A stretch of 31,926 nucleotides of DNA. Origin: Candidatus Sumerlaeota bacterium. GTDB taxonomy: Bacteria; Sumerlaeota; Sumerlaeia; SLMS01. Below, one piece after another: positions 8,107 to 16,533 of the stretch. The notes under the pieces are model-generated. The model was not told the origin of the DNA. It did no database searches and saw nothing but the letters and a program-made list of their open reading frames with translations. A program made the translations under genes and the position numbers. The DNA lies in NCBI GenBank assembly GCA_020850785.1, contig JADZDZ010000024.1, positions 1 to 31,926 on the forward strand, given 5' to 3'. The number at the start of each line of letters is the position of its first letter. Within the stretch, counting starts at the first letter, position 1.

Positions 8107-9177
8107 TTGCGCATCCTTCACATCAACAGCGAATCGGGTTACCGCGGCGGCGAGCGGCAGTTGCATCTGCTCGCGCGCGGTCTGCGCGAACGCGGCCATG
8201 AGCAGTTGATCGTGTGCCGCCCCGCCTCGGAGTTGGAGAGTGCGCTGCGGGCGGATGGTCTTGCGACGGCCACCTACGCGAAGCCCGTGCTGCTGGGTGC
8301 GCGCAGTCCATTCCTGAGGAATCGTCTTCGCGAAATCGCGACGGATTTCAGCCCCGACGTTGTTCACGCCCACACGGGAAATGCCCACACGATGGCCGTG
8401 GGGGCGTTCCTCGGTGATCATCCCATTGTCACCACGCGGCGCGTCGATTTCGCCGTTGGCGGGAAGAAGTACACGGCGGAGGGGCAGCACTTCATCGCCA
8501 TTTCCAACGGTGTGCGCGATGTGCTGGTGCAGGGAGGCGTCGATCCGTCACGCATTGACGTTGTGTATAGCGGTATAGACACCACTCGCGTTCGTGGCGG
8601 GCAGGGCGGCGCGCTTCGCAGCGAATGGTTGCACGGTGATGCGGGCCCCTTGATCGGCTTCGTTGGTGCGCTTGTGGACCACAAGGCTCCGTGGATTCTG
8701 GCGGAGGCGGCGTCGCTTATTCGCGCGCAGCTTCCCGGCGCACGGGTGGTGTTTGTGGGCGATGGTGAGGAGCGCCCCCGCCTGGAATCACTTCGCGCGA
8801 AGCATCCCGACGCGATCATCCTTGCGGGGCACCGTCAGGACATCGCGGATTGCTACGCGGCCTTCGATCTCTTCGTGATGCCGTCGAAGCTGGAGGGGCT
8901 CTGCACGTCGCTGATCGATGCGCTGGCAGCGGGCGTTCCGTCAATTGCGTCGCGCGCTGGCGGCATTCCCGACGTGGTGGAGGACAACGTGACGGGGGTG
9001 CTCGTGCCGCCGCTCGACCGGGAGCAGTTGGCCGCCGCCGTTGTTGCGCTTTGGGGTGACGAGGCGCGGCGAAGAAAGTTCGCGGAGAACGGTGTGCGGC
9101 GCGTGGAGGAACGCTTCACCGCGCGCGCCATGGTGGAAGGCACCGAGAGTGTCTATACGCGCGTGGTGGCCCGGTGA
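8107..9177 (+). CDS. Glycosyltransferase family 4 (GT-B fold)
   Basis: This is a retaining GT4-type glycosyltransferase that probably transfers a sugar to a cell-surface glycan or lipid. The N-terminal Rossmann half begins RILHINSESGYRGGERQLHLL, the usual glycine-rich acceptor-side loop. The C-terminal nucleotide-sugar half begins near IGFVGALVDHKAPWIL. It carries the family's E-x7-E-like region, visible as PSKLEGLCTSLIDALAAGVPSIASRAGGIPDVVED. Length (356 residues) is typical. The start is a TTG at 8107; no better in-frame ATG exists and no strong Shine-Dalgarno is seen. Its stop codon overlaps the recD2 start (TGATG), which is odd for genes of unrelated function. Donor and acceptor are unknown. 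Confidence 0.88.
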   Translation: MRILHINSESGYRGGERQLHLLARGLRERGHEQLIVCRPASELESALRADGLATATYAKPVLLGARSPFLRNRLREIATDFSPDVVHAHTGNAHTMAVGAFLGDHPIVTTRRVDFAVGGKKYTAEGQHFIAISNGVRDVLVQGGVDPSRIDVVYSGIDTTRVRGGQGGALRSEWLHGDAGPLIGFVGALVDHKAPWILAEAASLIRAQLPGARVVFVGDGEERPRLESLRAKHPDAIILAGHRQDIADCYAAFDLFVMPSKLEGLCTSLIDALAAGVPSIASRAGGIPDVVEDNVTGVLVPPLDREQLAAAVVALWGDEARRRKFAENGVRRVEERFTARAMVEGTESVYTRVVAR

Positions 9178-11414
9178 TGGCGGAGTCGCGCAGGTTTCAC
9201 CCACGCCCCCGCAAGGCGCCGACGGAGCAGTTGCGCGCACGCCGTGAGTTTCAAGGTGTCATCCGCCTTGTGACCTTCGAGGGGGACGGGGGGACGTTCC
9301 AGATCGTCACCTTTCGCCTTGATGATGATTCGGAGTTCAAGGCGGCGGGAAATTTCCTCGGCGCGGGTGTCGGCGAGCCCATCCGCATCAAGGGGGATTG
9401 GAAGGAACATCCCACGCACGGTTGGACGTTTCATGTGGAGAGCGCCGCGCCGCAGTCGCCGACGTCCGCCGATGCGCTTGTGGCATACCTTGGCAGCGGG
9501 CTCATTCCCGGCATCGGCCCGAAAACAGCGCAGACCATCGTTGACCGCTTTGGCGAAAACACGCTGCAGGTGATCGATGAAACGCCGGAACTGCTGCGGG
9601 AGATTCGCGGCCTCGGAAAAAAAATTCACTCAATCATCGAGCATTGGGCGGAACACAAGGCCACGCGGGAGACGATGCTGTTCCTCAAGCAGCAGGGCTT
9701 CAGCAACGCAATCGCCGCGCGCCTGATTCGCCACTATGGCGACAACGCGGTGCTGATCCTGCGCACGAATCCCTATCGTGCCGGCTTGGAGGTTCGCCAC
9801 ATTGGTTTCGCAAAGGCGGACGAAATCGCGGCGAAAATGGGGATCGCGCGTGATTCACCGGAACGCGTGCAGGCGGCTTTTGTCCACGTCCTCGATCAGG
9901 CATCAGCAGAGGGGCACACCTACCTTCCGCGGCAGGAATTGCTGGAGAGGGCGCAGAAACTTCTGGAAGTCGATGCGCAGTTGATTGAGCGCACGCTCGC
10001 CACCGCCGTTGCGAACAAGTACCTGCGGCGCGCCACCGTGGGGGAGAACGCGGAATGCTACTTCATGCCCTCGCTCCACGCGACGGAAATGGGCTGCGCG
10101 AAGTTCATCCGCACGCTCACCGATTCTCCAAAGGCCCTTCTTCCCGCGAAGGAAGTGGACGCAAAGCTTCAGGAGTTTGAATCACGTTATCGTTTCCCGC
10201 TCGCTCCGCAGCAGCAGGATGCGCTGCGCATGGTTGCGGCCGGCGGAATCGCCGTCATCACCGGAGGACCCGGCACGGGAAAGACGACGATTGTGCGCGC
10301 ACTCGTTCACGTCATCAAGAGCGACAAGGTGCGCATTGCGCTGTGTTCCCCCACGGGCCGCGCCGCGCAGCGCCTTTCGGAGACAACGCGCGAGGAGGCG
10401 ACGACGATTCATCGCCTGCTGAAGTGGAATCCGCAGAAGGGCGGTTTCACGCACGATCAGGAAAAGCCGCTGGAATGCGACGTGTTGATTGTTGATGAGG
10501 CGTCGATGCTGGATATTCCCCTCGCGTTCAGCCTGCTGCGCGCGGTGAAGCCCGGCTCCACCATCGTCTTCGTGGGGGACGGTGATCAATTGCCGAGCGT
10601 CGGGCCGGGAACGTTCCTGCGCGACCTGATTTCCTCCGGCTGTGTTCGCACCACGCGACTGCAGACGATTTTTCGCCAGGCGAACCAGTCACTCATTACT
10701 CGCAACGCCCATCGGATCAATGAAGGGCACGGCCTCATTTCGGCGGAGGGAGAGGGGCAGGATTCCGACTTCTTCTTCATCGAGCGCAAGGAACCGGAGG
10801 AGGTGCGCGCCGCGCTTCTCACGATGCTGACGGAGCGAATTCCCAAGAAGACGGGCTGCGATCCCATCGACGACGTGCAGGTGTTGACGCCGATGCGTCG
10901 CGGGCCGCTGGGTACGCACGAACTCAACGCGCTCATTCAATCGCGATTGAACCCGAAGGGTTTCACGCTCGGCACGGAGGTGAGGTTTCGTCGTGGCGAC
11001 AAGGTGATTCAGAACGTCAACAACTACGACCTGAACGTGTACAACGGCGACGTGGGGAAGGTGCTTGGCGTCGATCAGGAAACGCGGCAACTGAAGGTGA
11101 AGTTTGGGCGTGATGTCGTTCGTTATCCCTTCGAAAATCTGGATGAACTGGAAAGCGCCTACGCCATCACCATTCACAAATCACAGGGGAGTGAATACCC
11201 CGTGGTGGTTGTGCTCCTCCACACCAGCCACTACATCATGCTGAAGCGAAACCTGCTCTACACCGCCATCACGCGCGGGAAGAAGCTCGTGATCGTGATC
11301 GGCAACAAACGGGCGATCTTTCAGGCGGTCCAGAATTCCGGCGGTGCGGAACGAATGACCGCGCTTGGTGCCTGGCTTATGAGGCCGGTGGAGAAGAACG
11401 AAATTTTCGACTGA
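9177..11414 (+). CDS. recD2: RecD2-type ATP-dependent DNA helicase
   Basis: RecD2 is a 5'-3' superfamily 1B helicase that acts in DNA repair outside RecBCD. The 745-residue product has an N-terminal OB-like region and helix-hairpin-helix repeats (about 100-220, including LGSGLIPGIGPKTAQ). The motor domain follows, with Walker A GGPGTGKTT (about 363-371), Walker B LIVDEASML and motif III FVGDGDQLPSVGPG. Next is an SH3-like 2B insertion, then motif V/VI sequences ITIHKSQGSEYPVV and LLYTAITRGKKLV. Length and motif order match RecD/TraA family proteins of bacteria without RecBC. I chose the ATG at 9177, which overlaps the glycosyltransferase stop by one base; a GTG lies just before it at 9174. 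Transcription and translation are probably coupled with the upstream gene. Confidence 0.94.
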   Translation: MAESRRFHPRPRKAPTEQLRARREFQGVIRLVTFEGDGGTFQIVTFRLDDDSEFKAAGNFLGAGVGEPIRIKGDWKEHPTHGWTFHVESAAPQSPTSADALVAYLGSGLIPGIGPKTAQTIVDRFGENTLQVIDETPELLREIRGLGKKIHSIIEHWAEHKATRETMLFLKQQGFSNAIAARLIRHYGDNAVLILRTNPYRAGLEVRHIGFAKADEIAAKMGIARDSPERVQAAFVHVLDQASAEGHTYLPRQELLERAQKLLEVDAQLIERTLATAVANKYLRRATVGENAECYFMPSLHATEMGCAKFIRTLTDSPKALLPAKEVDAKLQEFESRYRFPLAPQQQDALRMVAAGGIAVITGGPGTGKTTIVRALVHVIKSDKVRIALCSPTGRAAQRLSETTREEATTIHRLLKWNPQKGGFTHDQEKPLECDVLIVDEASMLDIPLAFSLLRAVKPGSTIVFVGDGDQLPSVGPGTFLRDLISSGCVRTTRLQTIFRQANQSLITRNAHRINEGHGLISAEGEGQDSDFFFIERKEPEEVRAALLTMLTERIPKKTGCDPIDDVQVLTPMRRGPLGTHELNALIQSRLNPKGFTLGTEVRFRRGDKVIQNVNNYDLNVYNGDVGKVLGVDQETRQLKVKFGRDVVRYPFENLDELESAYAITIHKSQGSEYPVVVVLLHTSHYIMLKRNLLYTAITRGKKLVIVIGNKRAIFQAVQNSGGAERMTALGAWLMRPVEKNEIFD

Positions 11415-11592
11415 GGAACGGGCGGGCGGCGCGCGCCGGGTGATTTCCGTATTTCAGTCCATGATAAACAGTTGCTCTCCCCGCGCGGGCCTTGTGAGGA
11501 TCGACGCCGGTTTTGGAGCGTGGTGGCTCGCCGATATCATCAATGAATTCGGCCCGCATGCCAGCACCGAAAATTCTGTGGCGGAGCAAGCA

Positions 11593-11877
11593 ATGGACCT
11601 CGCACGCGTGATCGGAACAGTCGTGGCAACACGTCGTGATCCCGCGTTTGAGCACGTGAAGATGGTCGTCATCCAGCCGCTTGATTCCACGCTGAAGCCG
11701 TCCGGCGATCCCATCGTGGCGCTCGATGCCCTGGGGCGTGGGCGCGGCGATCTGGTGTACATCGTGCGCAGCGGTGACGCGATGTTCGCGTGCAAGCTTC
11801 CCGGCTACGTCCCAACGGATTGCGCCGTCGGGGGCCTCGTGGATCAGGCGACGCTCGACGGATTGGTGGCCTCCTGA
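11593..11877 (+). CDS. Bacterial microcompartment vertex protein (EutN/CcmL family), copy 1
   Basis: EutN/CcmL (BMC-P) proteins form pentamers that cap the vertices of protein-shelled microcompartments. I place the start at the ATG at 11593 because the family always begins near M-x-L-x-R-V-I-G-T-V. A GGAG sits 6 bases before it; a longer frame from 11440 lacks these. The 94-residue product shows MDLARVIGTVVATRRDP, then VVIQPLD, the loop-turn ALGRGRGDLVYIV (usually GAGxGE/D), and the C-terminal hydrophobic VGGLVD. The adjacent gene, 3 bases downstream, is a second vertex protein. No hexameric shell protein, aldehyde dehydrogenase or signature enzyme lies within the window, so the compartment's substrate cannot be named. 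I infer a real vertex protein but cannot show a compartment. Confidence 0.88.
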   Translation: MDLARVIGTVVATRRDPAFEHVKMVVIQPLDSTLKPSGDPIVALDALGRGRGDLVYIVRSGDAMFACKLPGYVPTDCAVGGLVDQATLDGLVAS

Positions 11878-11880
11878 ACC

Positions 11881-12153
11881 ATGAAGATCGGGCGCGTGAT
11901 CGGCAACGTGGTGTCTGTCCATCAATTGGAAGCCTACGAAGGACGCAAATTGCTGATGGTGCAGCCCGTGAATCCCGACGGAAAAAACGTTGGCCGCGCC
12001 ACCATGGCGATCGACTACGTGGGCGCGGGCATGGGGGACCTTGTGATCATGAGCGCCGCCCCCGGCCTTGCCAGCACCGTCTTCAAGATCGAACGGGCGC
12101 CCATCAATGAAATGATTTCCGGCATCATCGACAAGGTTGATGTGCCGAAGTAA
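11881..12153 (+). CDS. Bacterial microcompartment vertex protein (EutN/CcmL family), copy 2
   Basis: This 90-residue paralogue of the preceding gene begins MKIGRVIGNVVSVHQLEAY, then LLMVQPVNPDGKN and the family turn VGAGMGDLVIM, ending ISGIIDKVDV. Length and motif order are those of a complete BMC-P pentamer subunit, and it fits the family consensus better than copy 1 in the GAGxGD loop. It starts 3 bases after the stop of copy 1 and lacks an obvious ribosome-binding site, suggesting translational coupling. Microcompartment operons of planctomycetes and relatives are known to carry more than one vertex gene. Here the two stand without shell hexamers in view. The next gene starts within 60 bases, so all are probably on one transcript. 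Confidence 0.92.
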   Translation: MKIGRVIGNVVSVHQLEAYEGRKLLMVQPVNPDGKNVGRATMAIDYVGAGMGDLVIMSAAPGLASTVFKIERAPINEMISGIIDKVDVPK

Positions 12154-12210
12154 TCACAGCGGAGCATCATCCTGACCACCCACAACGAAGACCAGATTTC
12201 ACCCGCCTCC

Positions 12211-13707
12211 ATGTCCCGCATTCTGGACATGAACGTGCGCGAGGAAAGTTTCATCGTAAAGGAAGACCGCCGCAGGCAAATTGCCGACGGCGTGGAATGG
12301 CGCCGTCGTCGCTTCGCGTTCAACGTGGATGACAACGAGGCGACGACGAAGCGGCGGCCGGAGGCGCTTTGCATCAACGAGATCACCATCGCGCGCGGCG
12401 GCAGGGCATCGCTGAGCCCCGCGCTGGCGGCACAATTTCCGCAGTTGATGCGGTTGCCGGAAATTGAAAATGCCTACTGGGCCACAACCTTTGCGAAGGG
12501 TGCGCTGCGCGCATCGGGGCCGACGACGCGCGAAACGCGGTTGTACCTGAACATGGGCGCATTGCTTTACGGTGATGCCCCGCGCGAAACGCTTCAGGCA
12601 CTGCTTCATGGTCAGGAAACGGGATTCAAGGAGCCGGAGGAACTGGACAGGCTGGATGCGCTCGATCCCCAGCTTGTTGAAATGAATGACGGCAAATTCG
12701 GCGTTGCGCGGTTTCTTCCCGCGTTTCCGCTCTCCCGCTTCATCGAAAACAATTCAAACGTCATCGCCGCGATCAACGCGGGATTCTTCCTCAATTTTCC
12801 GGAGGAGTACGATGACGGCGTTTCCGCGCTTCATCAGCCCGTGGGCGGGCACATCATCGACGGGGTAATGGTCTCGCCGCCCTGGCTGGATCGCCCCGCG
12901 CTCCTGCACACGCGCGCAGGCGTCACGGAATCGCGCATCTTCGGCCCTGCAGACTTGGAACTGCTGATAGACGATCTGCCGCCGGTTGCCCTCCACAAGG
13001 TTGGCGCGGGCGTCGCTCATGGCAGCGTGCTGCGCTTCTTCGACGATCCGAATTTCACCGTTCCGCCCGATGCCATTGCCTTGAACTTCACCGGGGCATT
13101 CCTTGTTTCAGCGACGGCGGAAGTGGGCAGGGCCCCCTCGCCGCCACGCGGTGGAGCGACCGTGATTGTCGACGGGAAGCACGCACGCGCGGCGCTGGTC
13201 TCCGGCTGCAGGATGACGCTGCGCATCAAGCGCGACGTGGCGCACGATGTGGAATGGATGATCAGTGCCGGACCATTCCTCGTGCGAAATGGAAAGCAGA
13301 TTTACGCGAAGGACATGCTGGAACCGAAATGCGCCGGTGAGTTCCGCGCAGGAGGCCCGGCGCCGACGCGCTTCCCCTTCGATGTGGAAAAAACCCGCGC
13401 GCCGCGCACCGCCTTTGGCGTCACGAAGGACGGCGCGTTGAAGCTCGTCGTGATAGATGGCCGCAATCCCGGCAAGCATAGCTGCGGCGTCACGCTCAGC
13501 GGCATCGCTGCGGCCATGCAGGTGATTGGTTGCGATTCCGCCATCAACCTCGACGGCGGCGGGTCGTCCGTGATGGCCATCGCAAACCTGTCGGAAGAAG
13601 ATCGCCTGCGCGAGGACATCAACCCCCGGATCGCCAACATTCCCTCCGACGACGGCGGGAAGGAGCGCATTGTTCCCGTGATGATTACCGTGAGGAAGAA
13701 GCCATGA
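12211..13707 (+). CDS. Phosphodiester glycosidase (NAGPA) domain protein
   Basis: The C-terminal part (about 290-495) matches the phosphodiester glycosidase/NAGPA domain (PF09992). The evidence is the motifs MISAGPFLVRNGK, RTAFGVTKDGALKLVVIDGR and the signature CDSAINLDGGGSSVMA. Family members cleave sugar-phosphodiester bonds, for example uncovering mannose-6-phosphate, or act on exopolysaccharide. The first 280 residues are not recognised. They contain SRFIENNSNVIAAINAGFFLNFP, which resembles the start of the same domain (the N-A-G-F-F motif), so the domain may be interrupted by an insertion. No signal peptide is visible, unusual for a family often secreted. The ATG at 12211 has no Shine-Dalgarno. 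A CTG at 12172 has GGAG (12161-12164) at 7 bases and would add 13 residues. It overlaps the next gene by four bases (ATGA). Confidence 0.8.
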   Translation: MSRILDMNVREESFIVKEDRRRQIADGVEWRRRRFAFNVDDNEATTKRRPEALCINEITIARGGRASLSPALAAQFPQLMRLPEIENAYWATTFAKGALRASGPTTRETRLYLNMGALLYGDAPRETLQALLHGQETGFKEPEELDRLDALDPQLVEMNDGKFGVARFLPAFPLSRFIENNSNVIAAINAGFFLNFPEEYDDGVSALHQPVGGHIIDGVMVSPPWLDRPALLHTRAGVTESRIFGPADLELLIDDLPPVALHKVGAGVAHGSVLRFFDDPNFTVPPDAIALNFTGAFLVSATAEVGRAPSPPRGGATVIVDGKHARAALVSGCRMTLRIKRDVAHDVEWMISAGPFLVRNGKQIYAKDMLEPKCAGEFRAGGPAPTRFPFDVEKTRAPRTAFGVTKDGALKLVVIDGRNPGKHSCGVTLSGIAAAMQVIGCDSAINLDGGGSSVMAIANLSEEDRLREDINPRIANIPSDDGGKERIVPVMITVRKKP

Positions 13708-14708
13708 CATTCGCGAAGGATCGTTACGAGCAGATGGCCTATCGGCGCTGCGGGCGAAGCGGCCTCAAGCTGCCGGAAATTTCCCTCGGCTTCTGGCAGG
13801 TGCTTGGGGAGCCGGGCAACGAACAGCTCTGCCGCGACGTGATGTTTCACGCCTTCAACCGTGGCATCACGCATTTCGATTTTGCGAACAACTACGGTCC
13901 GCCTTACGGCAACGCGGAACTTGTGGCGGGAAAATGGCTGAAGGAAATGCCGCGCGATGAGCTCGTCATCTCCACGAAGGCGGGCTACAACATGTGGCCG
14001 GGGCCCTACGGGGAGTGGGGGAGTCGCAAATATCTTATCGCGAGTTGCGACCAGTCGCTGAAGCGCCTCGGCCTCGATTACGTCGATATTTTCTACAGTC
14101 ACCGCTTCGACCCCGACACGCCGCTGGAGGAAACGCTTGGTGCGCTGGACACCATCGTAAAATCTGGAAAGGCACTCTATGCAGGCGTCAGCAGCTACAA
14201 TGCGGAACAGTTCGCGAACGCCATGCGCGTCGTGCGCGAGAACAACCTGACGCGAATCCTTATTCATCAACCCGCGATGAACATGCTCGTGCGCACGCAC
14301 GAAAAGCATCTGCTTCCACTGACGGAGAAGGAGGGTGTGGGTGTCATAGCCTTCTGTCCGCTCGCGCAGGGCATCCTCACGGACCGCTATCGCGTTGGCA
14401 TTCCCGAAGATTCCCGCCGGGGAAAACTGGGTGATGCGGGAAAGAAATGGTATGACGGCCTCGCCGCGAAGGGCGTTTGGGAGAAGGTCGAAAAACTTGC
14501 GCAGATCGCCGAACGGCGCGGTCAGGCGCTGGCGCAAATGGCGCTCGCGTGGCTCCTTCGCGATGCGCGCGTGACGAGCGTCCTCATAGGAATTTCGCGC
14601 ATGGAGCAACTGGACCAAAACCTTGATGCGCTGAAGAACAAGTCGTTTTCCACCGATGAATTGAAGCAAATTGAAGACATTCTGGGCCCCAATGAATCCT
14701 CCCTGTAA
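13704..14708 (+). CDS. Aldo/keto reductase (YghZ/voltage-channel-beta-like group)
   Basis: This cytoplasmic NADPH-dependent aldo/keto reductase is related by motif to YghZ-type L-glyceraldehyde-3-phosphate/methylglyoxal reductases. The 334-residue product starts MTFAKDRYEQMAYRRCG at an ATG overlapping the upstream stop (ATGA). The catalytic tetrad is visible: D59 and Y64 (DFANNYGPPYGNAE), K92 (ISTKAGYNMWPG) and H133 (YSHRFDPDTP). The barrel continues through GVSSYNAEQ and the late CPLAQGILTDRY, a hallmark of this subgroup. Length is normal. Since small aldehydes are frequent microcompartment intermediates, the link with the vertex genes 1.5 kb upstream is suggestive, but substrate preference is not readable here. 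It is followed one base later by ornithine carbamoyltransferase. Confidence 0.92.
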   Translation: MTFAKDRYEQMAYRRCGRSGLKLPEISLGFWQVLGEPGNEQLCRDVMFHAFNRGITHFDFANNYGPPYGNAELVAGKWLKEMPRDELVISTKAGYNMWPGPYGEWGSRKYLIASCDQSLKRLGLDYVDIFYSHRFDPDTPLEETLGALDTIVKSGKALYAGVSSYNAEQFANAMRVVRENNLTRILIHQPAMNMLVRTHEKHLLPLTEKEGVGVIAFCPLAQGILTDRYRVGIPEDSRRGKLGDAGKKWYDGLAAKGVWEKVEKLAQIAERRGQALAQMALAWLLRDARVTSVLIGISRMEQLDQNLDALKNKSFSTDELKQIEDILGPNESSL

Positions 14709-14709
14709 C

Positions 14710-15723
14710 ATGGCATCCAAAGTTTCCCAAACAATTGCGCATCACATGCGCGGGAATCGCGGCGAGCCGCGCGCGAAGCGCGACCTGCTGTCGATCATGG
14801 ACCTCGATGGCGGGGACCTGCGGGAAATTTTCGACCGCTCCTTCCAGTTGAAGAAGGAATGGCAGGCGCGCCGTGCGACGCCGATCCTGCAGGGCTGCAC
14901 GCTTGCGATGATCTTTGAAAAATCATCGCTGCGCACGCGCTCAACCTTCGAAATCGGCATCGCCCAACTGGGCGGAAACTCCATCGACCTCAGCAACCTC
15001 AACATCGGCATGGGGACGCGCGAAAGCGTCGCGGACATCGCGCGGAACCTTGACCGCTGGTGCGACATCGTGATGGTGCGCACCTACGGAAAGGAACGCG
15101 CGGAAACTGTCGCGCGCGAAACCGCCGCTCCGGTGATCAATGCGCTCACCGACGAGGAGCATCCCTGCCAGGCGCTTGCAGACTACATGACGTTGATGGC
15201 CGTGGAGGACACCCGCGACCTTTCGGGTTTTCCCATCGCCTATGTGGGGGATGGAAACAACGTCTCCCATTCGCTGATGTGCCTTGCGGCCCTGATGGGA
15301 ATGGATTTCCGCATCGCCGCCCCCCATCAGTACCAGCCGCAGCCGTTCTACGTTGATTGGGCGCGAAGAACCGCCGCGGCAACCGGCGCGAGGATCACGA
15401 TCACCACCGATCCCCGCGAAGCAGTGAGCGGCGCCCGCGCTGTCTATACAGATATATGGGCCAGCATGGGTCACGAGAAGGAATATGCGGAGCGCGCGAA
15501 GGTGTTTCCGCCCTATCAGCTCAACAGCGCCTTGCTCTCGCATGCGGAGAGGGACGCCTACGTGATGCACGATCTTCCCGCGCGTCGCGGCGAGGAAATC
15601 ACCGACGAGGTGATGGATGGTCCCACCTCCATCATCCTGCTGCAGGCGGAACATCGCCTTCACGCGCAGAAGGGGATCATGCTGTGGTTGGCGGAGAAGG
15701 CCGGGATCAGGCGTTACGAGTGA
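14710..15723 (+). CDS. argF: Ornithine carbamoyltransferase, with an altered ornithine-site motif
   Basis: The enzyme makes citrulline from ornithine and carbamoyl phosphate in arginine synthesis. The 337-residue product has the carbamoyl-phosphate motif KSSLRTRST (71-79), HPCQALAD (151-158) and the ornithine-loop motif DIWASMGHE (248-256). The usual H-C-L-P motif reads H-D-L-P (287-290), so the cysteine that normally contacts ornithine and carbamoyl phosphate is D288. The rest of this region, ARRGEEITDEVMDGP, is typical. The ATG at 14710 follows the aldo/keto reductase stop by one base; MRGNRG at 14746 is an alternative. No other arginine gene is nearby. The 3' end overlaps znuB tail-to-tail by 10 bases. 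A related transcarbamoylase acting on another amine is possible but less likely. Confidence 0.9.
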   Translation: MASKVSQTIAHHMRGNRGEPRAKRDLLSIMDLDGGDLREIFDRSFQLKKEWQARRATPILQGCTLAMIFEKSSLRTRSTFEIGIAQLGGNSIDLSNLNIGMGTRESVADIARNLDRWCDIVMVRTYGKERAETVARETAAPVINALTDEEHPCQALADYMTLMAVEDTRDLSGFPIAYVGDGNNVSHSLMCLAALMGMDFRIAAPHQYQPQPFYVDWARRTAAATGARITITTDPREAVSGARAVYTDIWASMGHEKEYAERAKVFPPYQLNSALLSHAERDAYVMHDLPARRGEEITDEVMDGPTSIILLQAEHRLHAQKGIMLWLAEKAGIRRYE

Positions 15724-16529
15724 CGCTTTTGAAGGATCATTGCCGAAAAGAAGACGGCTGATTGCAGCACAATGATGAAGGCGCCGCTCGGCATGTCCAA
15801 CTGCACGGACAGCGGCAATCCCAGCAGGACGCTTCCCGCGCCGAACAACACCGACGCGATGGTCATGCTGCCAAAACGGTTTGTCAGCAGTCGCGCCGTC
15901 GCTGCGGGAATCACCATGAACGCGGCAATCAGCACGATGCCGACGATCTTCATCGCAATCACGATCGCGACCGCGAGCACCGCCGTCAGGATGTAGTTGT
16001 CCCGCGCCACGGGCACCGCGTCGGCGCGCGCAAGCTCCGCGTCCATGGTGGCATAGGCCCAGCGCCCCCACAGCGGAATCACCGCGATCGTCAGCAGCGC
16101 CAAAATGATGGCGTTGATCACATCGCGGGGGCTCACCGTCAGGATGGATCCGAAAAGGTACGCCATTGCATCGGACGAATAGCGTGTCGTCTTCGACAGG
16201 AAGATGATTCCCAGCGCCATCGCGAGCGAGAAGAGAATGCCGATGGCGGTGTCCGACGCGAGCCGCGATCGCTGCTGCACCCACTGGATGGCCAGCGCCA
16301 CCGCAACCGTGAACGGTGCGGCGATCCACAATGGGTCGAGTGCGGGAAGGTGCTGTTGCAGGAGGATCGCCAGCGCCACGCCGCCGAAGGCGGAGTGCGC
16401 CAGCCCGTTGCCCAGAAAGCCCATGCGGCGTTGCACGACGAACACGCCGAAGTAGCTGCAGACCACTGCGACGATCAGTCCCGCGATGAGCGCGCGCTGC
16501 ATGAATGCGTATTCGAACGCCTCCAGCAT
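15714..16529 (-). CDS. znuB: Zinc ABC transporter permease
   Basis: This is the membrane subunit of the high-affinity zinc (possibly manganese) ABC importer, ABC-3 family. The start at 16529 (MLEAFEYAFMQRALIAGL) is the usual family N-terminus; longer frames add a non-hydrophobic tail that lies inside znuC. The 271-residue product has about eight membrane helices and the hallmark GFLGNGLAHSAFGGVALA segment. Others are SDTAIGILFSLAMALGI and the late MKIVGIVLIAAFMVIPAATA. It begins 4 bases after znuC ends and completes the operon znuA-znuC-znuB. The last codons overlap argF on the other strand. Confidence 0.93.
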   Translation of the reverse strand: MLEAFEYAFMQRALIAGLIVAVVCSYFGVFVVQRRMGFLGNGLAHSAFGGVALAILLQQHLPALDPLWIAAPFTVAVALAIQWVQQRSRLASDTAIGILFSLAMALGIIFLSKTTRYSSDAMAYLFGSILTVSPRDVINAIILALLTIAVIPLWGRWAYATMDAELARADAVPVARDNYILTAVLAVAIVIAMKIVGIVLIAAFMVIPAATARLLTNRFGSMTIASVLFGAGSVLLGLPLSVQLDMPSGAFIIVLQSAVFFSAMILQKRHS

Positions 16530-16533
16530 GTCG

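Noticed and set aside
13302..14720. Long reverse frame opposite the glycosidase and aldo/keto reductase genes
   Set aside because: The forward frames carry catalytic motifs; the reverse translation has no domain and spans two genes.
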